Part shown: piece after piece, positions 7,809 to 16,330 of the stretch | How the letters are laid out: the number at the start of each line of letters is the position of its first letter | How positions within the stretch are numbered: position 1 is the first letter of the stretch | NCBI RefSeq assembly: GCF_013778325.1 | Contig: NZ_JACEIB010000026.1 | Location: 62,001 to 126,000, forward strand | Reading direction: 5' to 3' | Source: Sphingomonas chungangi | Lineage (GTDB): Bacteria; Pseudomonadota; Alphaproteobacteria; Sphingomonadales; Sphingomonadaceae | DNA: 64,000 bases | Notes under the pieces: generated by a model | The model's input: only the letters and a program-made list of their open reading frames with translations | What the model was told of the DNA's origin: nothing | The model's database searches: none | Program-made: the position numbers and the translations under genes

Positions 7809-9037
7809 ATCTTCACCCCCATCTCGTCGGCAACGGTGAAGATGTCCTTGTCGCCACGGCCGGAGAGGTTGAGGACGACGATCTGATTCTCGTCCATGTC
7901 CCGTGCCTTGCGGACGATCCCTGCGATGGCGTGCGCACTCTCCAGTGCCGGGATGATGCCCTCCGCGCGGCAGCAGAGCTGGAAGGCGTCCATCGCCTCG
8001 CGGTCGGTGATGCCTTCATACTTCACGCGGCCGATCTCGTGCAGCCAGCTATGCTCGGGGCCGATGCCGGGATAATCGAGCCCCGCCGAGATCGAGTGCG
8101 CCTCGGTGATCTGGCCGTCCTCGTCCTGCAGCAGGTAGGTGCGGTTGCCGTGGAGGATGCCGGGCTGGCCGCCGTTGAGGCTGGCGGCGTGCTTGTCCGT
8201 GTCCATGCCGTGCCCCGCCGCCTCGATGCCGAGCATCGCCACGCCCTCCTCGTCGAGGAAGGGATGGAACAGGCCGATCGCGTTGGAACCGCCGCCGACC
8301 GCCGCGACCAGCAGATCGGGCAGGCGGCCTTCTGCCTCCAATATCTGTGCCTTGGCCTCGATTCCTATCACCGACTGGAAATCGCGGACCAGCTCCGGAT
8401 AGGGGTGCGGGCCGGCGGCCGTGCCGATGATGTAGAAGGTGTCGTGCACGTTCGCGACCCAGTCGCGCAGCGCCTCGTTCATCGCGTCCTTGAGCGTCTG
8501 TGCGCCCGAAGTGACCGGCCGCACCTCGGCGCCGAGCAGCTTCATGCGGAACACGTTGGGCTGCTGGCGGGCGACGTCCACCGCGCCCATGAAGATCGTG
8601 CAGGGCAGGCCGAAGCGCGCCGCGACCGTCGCGGTGGCGACGCCGTGCTGGCCGGCGCCCGTCTCGGCGATGATCCGCGTCTTGCCCATGCGCAAGGCGA
8701 GCAGGATCTGGCCGATGCAATTGTTGATCTTGTGTGCGCCGGTGTGGTTCAGGTCCTCGCGCTTGAAATAGATTTTCGGGCCCTTGCCGGCGGGGGCATC
8801 CTTGCGGAGCGCCTTGGTGATCCCTTCCGCATAATAAAGCGGCGAGGGGCGGCCGACGAAATGCTTGAGCAGGCCGTCGAGCTCGGCCTTGAAGCCGTCG
8901 TCCGCCTGTGCGGCGCGATATTCGCGCTCGAGGTCGAGGATCAGCGGCATCAGCGTCTCGGCGACGTAGCGGCCACCGAATTCGCCGAAATGGCCTTGCG
9001 GGTCAGGCTGGGCGCGAAGGGAGTTTGGAAGCGTCAT
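7805..9037 (-). CDS. trpB: Tryptophan synthase beta subunit
   Basis: Condenses indole with L-serine to give tryptophan, using PLP. The 410-residue protein has the PLP-binding lysine in HTGAHKINN (about K103), the preceding [11 protein letters not shown], and the phosphate-binding GGGSNAIG loop. The start ATG 9037 overlaps the trpF stop (ATGA 9034-9037). The frame is open into trpF, but the TrpB N-terminus ([14 protein letters not shown] within the first 30 residues) fixes the start. The trpF-trpB-trpA order is the usual alphaproteobacterial one, here interrupted by the small membrane ORF. Confidence 0.97.
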   Translation of the reverse strand: MTLPNSLRAQPDPQGHFGEFGGRYVAETLMPLILDLEREYRAAQADDGFKAELDGLLKHFVGRPSPLYYAEGITKALRKDAPAGKGPKIYFKREDLNHTGAHKINNCIGQILLALRMGKTRIIAETGAGQHGVATATVAARFGLPCTIFMGAVDVARQQPNVFRMKLLGAEVRPVTSGAQTLKDAMNEALRDWVANVHDTFYIIGTAAGPHPYPELVRDFQSVIGIEAKAQILEAEGRLPDLLVAAVGGGSNAIGLFHPFLDEEGVAMLGIEAAGHGMDTDKHAASLNGGQPGILHGNRTYLLQDEDGQITEAHSISAGLDYPGIGPEHSWLHEIGRVKYEGITDREAMDAFQLCCRAEGIIPALESAHAIAGIVRKARDMDENQIVVLNLSGRGDKDIFTVADEMGVKI

Positions 9038-9678
9038 ATGCGGCCAGTCGCTTGGAGGAAGGCGGCGATCTTGTCCACATCCTTGACGCCCGGCGCGCTT
9101 TCCACGCCCGAGGAGACGTCGACAAGGCGTGCGTTCGTGAGCCCGGCCGCCTCGGCAACGTTGCCCACGTCGAGCCCGCCCGAAAGTGCCCAAGGCAGTG
9201 GGTGTGCGAAGCCGTCTAGCAGCTTCCAGTCGAAACGCAGTCCCATGCCGCCAGGCAGCGTGCCCTTGGGAGTCTTGGCATCGTACAGGATGCGATCAGC
9301 CGCGCCGCGATAGCCATGAGCGGCATCGAGATCGGCGCGCGTCCGCACCGGCACCGCCTTCCATACCTCGACGCCCAGCCGCGCCTTCACCGCTGCCACC
9401 CGCTCCGGCGTCTCGTCGCCGTGCAGTTGCACGCCGGTCAGTCGCGCGCCTGCCACGGCATGGGCCAGCAGTGCGTCATCCGGATCGACGAACACGCCGA
9501 TCCGCCCGACATGCCCCGATGTGGCGAACTGCCCGGCGCGCTCGGGCACGATGTCGCGCGGGCTCTTCGGGAAGAAGACGAAGCCGACGTGGCTCGCCCC
9601 GCCCCGGATCGCGACATCGACGGTTTCGGGCGTGGAGAGCCCGCAGATCTTGGCGGAAACCGGCATGATGCGCGGCAT
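9034..9678 (-). CDS. trpF: Phosphoribosylanthranilate isomerase
   Basis: Amadori rearrangement of phosphoribosylanthranilate in tryptophan biosynthesis. The 214-residue TIM barrel has the catalytic Cys in the N-terminal KICG motif, the barrel strand GVFVDP, VQLHGDE, and the catalytic Asp in LYDAK. Two starts are possible, ATG 9678 and ATG 9666 (MPVSAKICG); neither has a clear Shine-Dalgarno sequence, and the longer is given. It is the first gene of the trpFBA-accD-folC unit. I see no run of Trp codons upstream that would indicate an attenuator. Confidence 0.95.
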   Translation of the reverse strand: MPRIMPVSAKICGLSTPETVDVAIRGGASHVGFVFFPKSPRDIVPERAGQFATSGHVGRIGVFVDPDDALLAHAVAGARLTGVQLHGDETPERVAAVKARLGVEVWKAVPVRTRADLDAAHGYRGAADRILYDAKTPKGTLPGGMGLRFDWKLLDGFAHPLPWALSGGLDVGNVAEAAGLTNARLVDVSSGVESAPGVKDVDKIAAFLQATGRI

Positions 9679-9758
9679 ATAGGCAGCGCGACGCCTGTCG
9701 CCCAGCGCTAAGATGTCCGGAGATCGGCCGACGCTCGCCCGCCGGCCTCAGAGAGCGA

Positions 9759-10676
9759 TCAGAACTGCTCCGGCACGTACATTTCGCGCGGCACCGGATG
9801 GCGCTCATAGTCGGCATGACGCTGGCGCGGGGGCAGCACCACCTCGCTGTGCGGCACGTCGCCGTAGGGGATCTGGCCGAGCAGGTGGCTGATGCAGTTC
9901 AGGCGCGCCTTCTTCTTGTCGACCGCTTCGACCACCCACCACGGCGCCTCGGGAATGTGGGTATGCTCCAGCATCGATTCCTTGGCGCGGGTATAGTCCT
10001 CCCAGCGCGCGCGGCTCTGCACGTCCATCGGTGAGAGCTTCCACTGCTTGAGCGGATCCTGGATGCGCGCCTGGAAGCGGTATTGCTGTTCCTGATCGGT
10101 AATCGAGAACCAGTATTTGAGCAGGATGATGCCGGAGCGGACCAGCATCCGCTCGAACTCGGGAACGGTGCGGAAAAATTCCTGGACATCGTCCTCGGTG
10201 CAGAAGCCCATCACGCGCTCGACGCCGGCGCGGTTGTACCAGCTGCGATCGAACAGCACGATCTCGCCGGCCGAGGGCAGGTGCTGGACGTAGCGCTGGA
10301 AATACCATTGCGTCCGCTCGCGATCGTTGGGCGCGGGCAATGCGGCGATGCGGGCGACGCGCGGGTTCAGCCGCTGGGTGATCCGCTTGATCGCGCCGCC
10401 CTTGCCGGCCGAGTCCCGGCCTTCGAACAGGATCACGACCTTGAGGCCCTTGTGGACCACCCAGTCCTGCAGCCGCACCAGCTCATGCTGGAGCCGGAAG
10501 AGCTCGCGGAAATAGACCTTCCGATCCAGCCCGTGATGCGACAAGCCGCCGTCGGGCAGGTTCTCGGCGATGAGGTCGAGGCGATCCTCCTCGAGGCTCA
10601 TCTCCAGCTCTTCGTCGAAATCGTCGGTGATCTCGGCCTTGAGCCGATCGATATCGGATTGGGTCGCGTCCATCAT
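9759..10676 (-). CDS. ppk2: Polyphosphate kinase 2
   Basis: Transfers phosphate between polyphosphate and nucleotides; PPK2 enzymes mostly make NTP or NDP from polyP. The 305-residue protein has one kinase domain. Walker A is GRDSAGKGG (about 86-94), the lid-region arginines follow in NDRERTQWYFQRY, and Walker B is LFDRSWYNRAG (141-151). This fits the one-domain class I PPK2. An acidic N-terminal region of about 45 residues precedes it. It is apparently monocistronic, with 80 bases to trpF downstream and 20 bases from the S9 peptidase upstream. Confidence 0.93.
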   Translation of the reverse strand: MMDATQSDIDRLKAEITDDFDEELEMSLEEDRLDLIAENLPDGGLSHHGLDRKVYFRELFRLQHELVRLQDWVVHKGLKVVILFEGRDSAGKGGAIKRITQRLNPRVARIAALPAPNDRERTQWYFQRYVQHLPSAGEIVLFDRSWYNRAGVERVMGFCTEDDVQEFFRTVPEFERMLVRSGIILLKYWFSITDQEQQYRFQARIQDPLKQWKLSPMDVQSRARWEDYTRAKESMLEHTHIPEAPWWVVEAVDKKKARLNCISHLLGQIPYGDVPHSEVVLPPRQRHADYERHPVPREMYVPEQF

Positions 10677-10696
10677 GGGGGCAGGCTAGCCCCCGA

Positions 10697-12820
10697 TCAT
10701 TTCGCTCCTGTGACAGCAGGCCCGATCAGCTTCTGGCTGAAATAGGTGTAATTCAGTGCCGAGAGCCGCGCGCCCTGCGCGATGTCGGCGTCGGCCGAGT
10801 GGCCGCCCGCCGTATCCTCGTAATAGAGGTAGGGCAGGCCGTATTCCTTCATCCGCGCCGCGAACTTGCGGGCATGCTGCGGGCCGACGCGATCGTCCTT
10901 GGTGGTGGTGACGATGAAGGGCTCGGGATAGGCCACGCCCTTCTTGAGGTTCTGATACGGCGAGATGGTCTGGAGGAAGGCCTTTTCAGCCGGCACCGAG
11001 ACCGATCCGTACTCGTCCACCCACGAGGCGCCGGCCTGAATCTTCTCGTAGCGCATCATGTCGAGCAGCGGCACCTCGATCACCACCGCCTTCCACAGAT
11101 CGGGATGCTGGTTGAACTCCACGCCCATCAGCAGACCACCGTTCGATCCGCCGATGATGCCGAACTTCTGCGAGGAGGAGAGCTTGCGGGCGAACACGTC
11201 CTTCGCAACGGACGCGAAATCGTCGTAGATGATCTGGCGCTTGGTCTTGCGCCCGGCCTCGTGCCAGGCCGGGCCGAACTCGCCGCCGCCGCGAATGTTG
11301 GCGAGCACGAAGCTGCCGCCATTCTCCAGCCACAGCTTGCCCATCGAGCCCGAGTAATAAGGCGTAGAGGAAACTTCGAAGCCGCCATAGGCGGTCATGA
11401 TCGTGGGCGTCGAACCGTCGAGCGGGATGCCTTTCCGGTGGACGATGAAATAGGGGATTTTGGTGCCGTCGGTGGAGGTCGCCTCGAACTGCTCGACGAC
11501 ATCCTTCGATCCGTCGAAACGGGCGGGCATCGCTTTCACCTGCGCCACCTTCGCGGTCGCCGCGTCGACCGACCAGAGCGTCGTCGGCGTCAGGAAGCCG
11601 GTGACTGAGAAATAGGCGTCGTCGCCGCGGCTGCTGGAGGAGACCATGTCGATCGCGGCATTGTCCGGCAGCGCCATGGCGGACGACGCCCAGCCGCCCG
11701 GGCCGTGGCTGAACACCATGCCCCGGCCGCGCACATTGTCGAGGATCGAGGCGACCACCCTGCTTTTGGTGGTCAGCGCGCCGTTGACCGATTGCCGGGC
11801 ATTCGGCTGGAAGATCACGCCCGGCGTGATCGCGCCGCCGGTCAGCTGGCGATAGTCGACGCCGACGAGACCGCCTCCCGGGATGGTCTTGCCGCCCGCC
11901 GTCCAGTCCTCGCTCAGCTGGATCACGACCTGGCCGTCGACCATGCCGAGGATGTTCGATTTCTCCGGGATCGGCAGCTTCACCGCGCCCTTCGGCGTCA
12001 GCGCATAGGTTTCGTGGCCGAAGAAGGTGGTGCCGCGCGTCAGCAGCACGACGCGATGGCCCTGGCCGTCGGTCAGCACCTGCGGGAAGCTCTCGACCTG
12101 ATCGCCGGCGGCGCCCCGGAACACCTCTTTGGCGGCGGAAAGCGGCTGGCCGCGTTTCAGTTCCTTCACGACGAAGGGATAGCCGGATGTGGTCATCGTG
12201 CCGGCGCCCCAATCGCGCGCGACGAGGATCGTGTCCTTGTCGATCCAGGCGGCATCCTGCTTGGAGGTGGGAAGCGTGAAGCCGCCCGGTACGAAGGCGC
12301 CGGTCTGAAGGTCGAACTCGCGCAGGGTGACGGCATCCTCGCCGCCGTCCGACAGCGCCACAGTGCAGATGCGCTCCTCCGGCTCGAGGCAGGATTCACC
12401 CTTCCACACCCACGTCTTGCCCTCGGCCTTGCCGAGTGCGTCGAGGTCCAGCAGCGTCGTCCAGTGCGGATCGGCCGTCCGGTAGCTTTCCGGCGTCGTC
12501 CAGCGCCACAGGCCGTGCGGGTGCGCATCGTCGCGCCAGAAGTTGAGCACGCGGCCGTAGGTCAGCTCGGGCATCGGGATGCGATCGGTCGCCGCCGCGA
12601 TCGTGTAGGCGTCCTTGTAGAAGCCGGCGTAGCGCGGGTCCTTCTCCAGGCGGGGGAGGCTGGCCGCGTTCTCGGCCTCCACCCACTGCATCGACCGGGC
12701 GCCGTCCTTGTCCTCCAGCCAGATATAGGGATCGTCGGGGGCGGGAGCGGGGGCCTGCGCGACGGCCCGCGCCGCAAGACCCAGAGCCAGCGCCGAAAGC
12801 GCGATCGTACCGTGACGCAT
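10697..12820 (-). CDS. Prolyl oligopeptidase family serine peptidase (S9)
   Basis: A 707-residue exported peptidase. It has a signal peptide ending near AVAQA (residues 18-22), then a beta-propeller-like N-terminal region, then an alpha/beta-hydrolase domain. The catalytic triad is visible: Ser near 560 in GGSNGG, Asp near 641 in TKDDRVGP, and His near 673 in AGGHS. Members cut small proline-containing peptides, and the signal peptide places this one in the periplasm. It is divergent from an S10-type carboxypeptidase gene, so the two exported peptidases share a 125-base promoter region. Precise specificity (prolyl endopeptidase or dipeptidyl peptidase-like) is not assignable. Confidence 0.9.
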   Translation of the reverse strand: MRHGTIALSALALGLAARAVAQAPAPAPDDPYIWLEDKDGARSMQWVEAENAASLPRLEKDPRYAGFYKDAYTIAAATDRIPMPELTYGRVLNFWRDDAHPHGLWRWTTPESYRTADPHWTTLLDLDALGKAEGKTWVWKGESCLEPEERICTVALSDGGEDAVTLREFDLQTGAFVPGGFTLPTSKQDAAWIDKDTILVARDWGAGTMTTSGYPFVVKELKRGQPLSAAKEVFRGAAGDQVESFPQVLTDGQGHRVVLLTRGTTFFGHETYALTPKGAVKLPIPEKSNILGMVDGQVVIQLSEDWTAGGKTIPGGGLVGVDYRQLTGGAITPGVIFQPNARQSVNGALTTKSRVVASILDNVRGRGMVFSHGPGGWASSAMALPDNAAIDMVSSSSRGDDAYFSVTGFLTPTTLWSVDAATAKVAQVKAMPARFDGSKDVVEQFEATSTDGTKIPYFIVHRKGIPLDGSTPTIMTAYGGFEVSSTPYYSGSMGKLWLENGGSFVLANIRGGGEFGPAWHEAGRKTKRQIIYDDFASVAKDVFARKLSSSQKFGIIGGSNGGLLMGVEFNQHPDLWKAVVIEVPLLDMMRYEKIQAGASWVDEYGSVSVPAEKAFLQTISPYQNLKKGVAYPEPFIVTTTKDDRVGPQHARKFAARMKEYGLPYLYYEDTAGGHSADADIAQGARLSALNYTYFSQKLIGPAVTGAK

Positions 12821-12945
12821 TGCCTGTCTCCCTGTGGCCCCGAGCGCAGCCTATGCCCGGTCGTTTCGGCTGGCAATCCAGCGGCTTCCCTTTACGCCGC
12901 GACCGGCATAGTGTGTTGCACAAATCGGACACCCAAGGGGCAACC

Positions 12946-14592
12946 ATGATCCGCAAAAGCCTGCTTCTCGCCGCCATCGCTTCGCTCGCCTTCAGCACCG
13001 CGCAGGCGGCCGACAGCAAGCCCGCGCCCGACAAGAGCGACAAGAAGACGGATGCCGCCGCCACGGCCGCGCCGGACAAGGGTGTGCTGTTCACGCCCGA
13101 GCAGGCGGACAGCGAGGGCAGCGTGACGGTGGGCGGCAGGACGATCGCCTATCATGCGGTGGCCGGCACGATCATCGTCCACCCCAAGGGCTGGGACGAT
13201 GCCGCGTGGCGCGAACAGTCCCCCGGCGACCTCGGCGACAAGAAGGACGCCAAGGCCGAGGCCTCGATGTTCTACACCGCCTATTTCGCCAAGGGCGCGC
13301 CGTCGGCCGATCGCCCGATCACCTTCCTCTACAATGGCGGCCCGGGTTCCTCGACGGTGTGGCTGCACATGGGCGCCTTCGGCCCGAAGCGCGTCGTCAC
13401 CGCCGACGACAGCCACACGCCCGCCGCGCCCTATAGCCTTGTGAACAACGAGCACAGTTTGCTCGACGTGTCCGATCTCGTCTTCATCGACGCGCCGGGC
13501 ACCGGTTTCAGCCGCATCGCCGGCAAGGACAAGGAGAAGGCCTTCTTCGGGATCGACGCCGACGCCTATGCCTTCGATCAGTTCATCAAGGGCTTCCTCA
13601 GCAAATACGGCCGCTGGAACTCGCCCAAATATCTGTTCGGCGAAAGCTACGGCACGCCGCGATCGGCGGTGCTGATCAACGATCTGACGACCAACGACAG
13701 CGTGGATTTCAACGGCGTCATCCTGCTCTCGCAGATACTCGATTTCAGCCTGTTCGCCGGCCTGCAGGGCGCCAATCCCGGCAATGTCGAGGGCTACGTC
13801 ACCCAACTGCCGACGATGGCGGCGACCGCTTGGTACCACAACAAGATTCCCGGCGGGCGGCCTGCGGACATGCAGTCCTTCTTGAAGGAGGTCGAGCATT
13901 TCGCCACCACCGACTATGCCTCGGCGCTCGCACAGGGCAACGAGATCGATCCGGCGCTCAAGCAGCAGATCGCGCAGAAGCTGGCGGGCTATACCGGGCT
14001 TCCGATGGCCTATATCCTGAAGGCCGATCTCCGGTTGGATGGTCCGAACTTCTCCAAGCAGCTGCAGGCCGACGAGGGGCTGACCACCGGCCGCCTCGAT
14101 ACGCGCTTCTCGGGCGCGGACATCGATCCGCTCTCCAAGGATGCCGATTACGATCCGCAATCGGCGGCGCTGGGATCGGCCTATGTCTCGGCGTTCAATT
14201 CCTATGTGCGCAAGGATCTGCATTTCGGGCAGGACGAGGTGTTCAAGCCGGAGATCGACGTGTTCGAGCCGTGGGACTGGAGCCACGCCACACCCGGCAA
14301 CCCGGCGCTCAAGATGGCCGGCACCAGCGTGCTCCCTGATCTCGCGCAGGCGATGAAGTACAATCCGCAACTGAAGGTGATGTCGGCGGGCGGTTATTAC
14401 GACCTCGCAACGCCTTATTATCAGGGCTGGTACGAGATGCACCACCTGCCGATCCCGGCGAACCTGCAGGCGAACATCGAGTATCATTATTACGAATCCG
14501 GCCACATGGTCTACGCGCACGCGGATTCGGCGCGGAAGCTTCACGACGACGTGGCGAGCTTCATCCGGCGGACCGACAATATCGGTGGTTGA
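12946..14592 (+). CDS. S10 family serine carboxypeptidase
   Basis: A 548-residue exported protein: signal peptide (SLLLAAIASLAFSTAQA), a short Lys/Asp/Ala-rich linker, then the carboxypeptidase Y-like fold. Family motifs are YNGGPGSS, the nucleophile FGESYG (Ser about 234), Asp near 486 (GGYYDLATPY) and His near 520 (ESGHMVYAH). These enzymes remove C-terminal residues, probably in the periplasm here. The ATG at 12946 is chosen because it starts the signal peptide; the frame is open further upstream. Divergent from the S9 peptidase gene, suggesting joint peptide utilisation. Confidence 0.92.
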   Translation: MIRKSLLLAAIASLAFSTAQAADSKPAPDKSDKKTDAAATAAPDKGVLFTPEQADSEGSVTVGGRTIAYHAVAGTIIVHPKGWDDAAWREQSPGDLGDKKDAKAEASMFYTAYFAKGAPSADRPITFLYNGGPGSSTVWLHMGAFGPKRVVTADDSHTPAAPYSLVNNEHSLLDVSDLVFIDAPGTGFSRIAGKDKEKAFFGIDADAYAFDQFIKGFLSKYGRWNSPKYLFGESYGTPRSAVLINDLTTNDSVDFNGVILLSQILDFSLFAGLQGANPGNVEGYVTQLPTMAATAWYHNKIPGGRPADMQSFLKEVEHFATTDYASALAQGNEIDPALKQQIAQKLAGYTGLPMAYILKADLRLDGPNFSKQLQADEGLTTGRLDTRFSGADIDPLSKDADYDPQSAALGSAYVSAFNSYVRKDLHFGQDEVFKPEIDVFEPWDWSHATPGNPALKMAGTSVLPDLAQAMKYNPQLKVMSAGGYYDLATPYYQGWYEMHHLPIPANLQANIEYHYYESGHMVYAHADSARKLHDDVASFIRRTDNIGG

Positions 14593-14651
14593 TCGAAACG
14601 GACCGGGCGCCGATATCGGTGCCTGACAGCCGTTGCGATGAGGATGCCGCC

Positions 14652-15107
14652 ATGAACGTGATCGAGGAAGCCGCCGGGTCGCTGAGCGGGATCGAGCAAT
14701 TGCGCGCCTTGAAGGCGGCGGGACGCAGGCCACCGATCGCCGACACGCTCGACTTCGATCTTGCCGAGATCGAGAAGGGGCGGGTGGTGTTCGCCGGCGT
14801 ACCTGGCGTCAACGCGCTCAACCCGATCGGCAGCATCCATGGCGGCTATGCGGCGACCCTGCTGGATAGCGCCTGCGGGTGCGCGGCCCACACGATGCTC
14901 TCCGCGACGCAGGGTTATACGACGCTGGAATTGAAAGTGTCGTATCACCGCGCGCTGAAGGCGGGCGGCGAGCCGGTGCGGGCGGAGGGCGTGGTGCTCA
15001 GCATCGGGCGGCGCACCGCCTTCGTGGAGGCCAAGCTGGTGGATGCGCAGGGCAAGCTCTGTGCTTCCGCGACCTCTACGCTGCTGGTGTTCGATCTGCC
15101 GGGCTGA
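14652..15107 (+). CDS. PaaI-family hotdog thioesterase
   Basis: A 151-residue single hotdog-fold protein with the PaaI/YbgC-type NPIGSIHGGYAATLLDSACG helix, where the HGG turn and following Asp are characteristic, and ELKVSYHRAL in the second half. Such proteins hydrolyse acyl-CoA thioesters; the substrate is not predictable. GAGGA eight bases before ATG 14652 fixes the start; a TTG at 14589 would extend the frame without a ribosome site. It lies 59 bases after the S10 gene and 38 bases before the flavoprotein gene, all in one direction. Confidence 0.85.
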   Translation: MNVIEEAAGSLSGIEQLRALKAAGRRPPIADTLDFDLAEIEKGRVVFAGVPGVNALNPIGSIHGGYAATLLDSACGCAAHTMLSATQGYTTLELKVSYHRALKAGGEPVRAEGVVLSIGRRTAFVEAKLVDAQGKLCASATSTLLVFDLPG

Positions 15108-15145
15108 CCACTATCGCCGCGTGCCGCGATGTGGGAAGGCGCGCC

Positions 15146-16330
15146 ATGACGTCACCATCCGAGAATTACGACGCGATCATCCTCGGCGCGGGCGGGGCGG
15201 GTCTGATGTGTGCCGCGATCGCCGGACAGCGCGGGCGGCGCGTGCTGGTGGTCGACCATGCCGACGAGCCGGGGAAGAAGATCCTGATCTCGGGGGGCGG
15301 GCGCTGCAACTTCACCAATGTCGGGGCAGGGCCGGGCAACTACCTCTCGGCCAATCCGCATTTCATGAAGTCGGCGCTGGGACGCTACACGCCGGCCGAC
15401 TTCATCGCTTTGGTCGATGCCTATGGGATCGCGTGGCACGAGAAGACGCTGGGCCAGCTCTTCTGCGATGGATCGGCGAAGCAGATCGTCGCGATGCTGC
15501 TGGCGGAATGCGGGAAGGGCAGTGCCGTCGTCCGTTGCGGACAGCCGGTCCGCGATGTCGATCATGCCGACGGACGCTTCACGGTCGCTTATGGCGGGCA
15601 CCTCGCGAGCGCGCCGAAGCTGGTGATCGCCACCGGTGGTCCTTCGATCCCGAAGATGGGCGCGACCGGCTTCGCCTATGAACTCGCCAAGCGCTTCGGC
15701 CTCAAGCTGGTCGAGCCGCGCCCCGCGCTGGTGCCGCTGACGCTGGGGCCGGACGAGGCGCTGTTCCGCGAACTATCCGGTGTCGCTGCCGAAGTGACCG
15801 CGAGGGCCGGCAAGACCGCGTTCCGTGAAGCCGCACTGTTCACCCATCGCGGCCTGTCAGGGCCGGCGATCCTGCAGATTTCCTCCTATTGGCGGCATGG
15901 CGAGAGCATCGGCATCGATTTCCTGCCCAGCCGGCCCGCGGGCTGGCTGCGCGACGCCAAGCGGTCGCGGCCGAAAGCGGGTGTGCGATCGGTGTTGGGC
16001 GGACTGTTGCCCGATCGGCTGGCCGAGGCGCTGGCCGAGCGGCTGGCGCTCGCAGGGGAGCTCGCCAACCTGCCCGACAAGGTGCTGGAGTCCGCCGAAC
16101 GCCGGCTCGCCGATTGGCGCTTCCACCCCAGCGGCACCGAGGGTTTCGCCAAGGCCGAGGTGACCGTTGGCGGAATCGCCACCGCCGGCCTCTCCTCGCA
16201 GACGATGGAGGCGAGGGCGGTGCCCGGCCTCCATGCGATCGGCGAGGCGGTGGACCTCACCGGCTGGCTCGGCGGCTACAATTTCCAATGGGCCTGGGCA
16301 AGCGGCTGGGCGTGCGGCCAGGCACTTTAG
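15146..16330 (+). CDS. NAD(P)/FAD-dependent oxidoreductase, HI0933/BaiN-like
   Basis: A 394-residue flavoprotein. It has an N-terminal Rossmann FAD-binding motif GAGGAGLMCA (about 12-21), then SGGGRCNFTN typical of HI0933-like proteins, and a C-terminal FAD-contact segment (LHAIGEAVDLTGWLGGYNFQWAWASG). The family is widespread and poorly characterised; one member acts in bile-acid dehydroxylation in gut clostridia, which should not be transferred here. ATG 15146 follows GGGAAGG. The start codon lies in the recurrent palindrome CATGACGTCA. Its stop overlaps the convergent mechanosensitive-channel gene by four bases. Confidence 0.88.
   Translation: MTSPSENYDAIILGAGGAGLMCAAIAGQRGRRVLVVDHADEPGKKILISGGGRCNFTNVGAGPGNYLSANPHFMKSALGRYTPADFIALVDAYGIAWHEKTLGQLFCDGSAKQIVAMLLAECGKGSAVVRCGQPVRDVDHADGRFTVAYGGHLASAPKLVIATGGPSIPKMGATGFAYELAKRFGLKLVEPRPALVPLTLGPDEALFRELSGVAAEVTARAGKTAFREAALFTHRGLSGPAILQISSYWRHGESIGIDFLPSRPAGWLRDAKRSRPKAGVRSVLGGLLPDRLAEALAERLALAGELANLPDKVLESAERRLADWRFHPSGTEGFAKAEVTVGGIATAGLSSQTMEARAVPGLHAIGEAVDLTGWLGGYNFQWAWASGWACGQAL

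Noticed and set aside
9679-9758. Possible tryptophan attenuator leader upstream of trpF
   Set aside because: No run of Trp codons and no paired terminator hairpins are visible.
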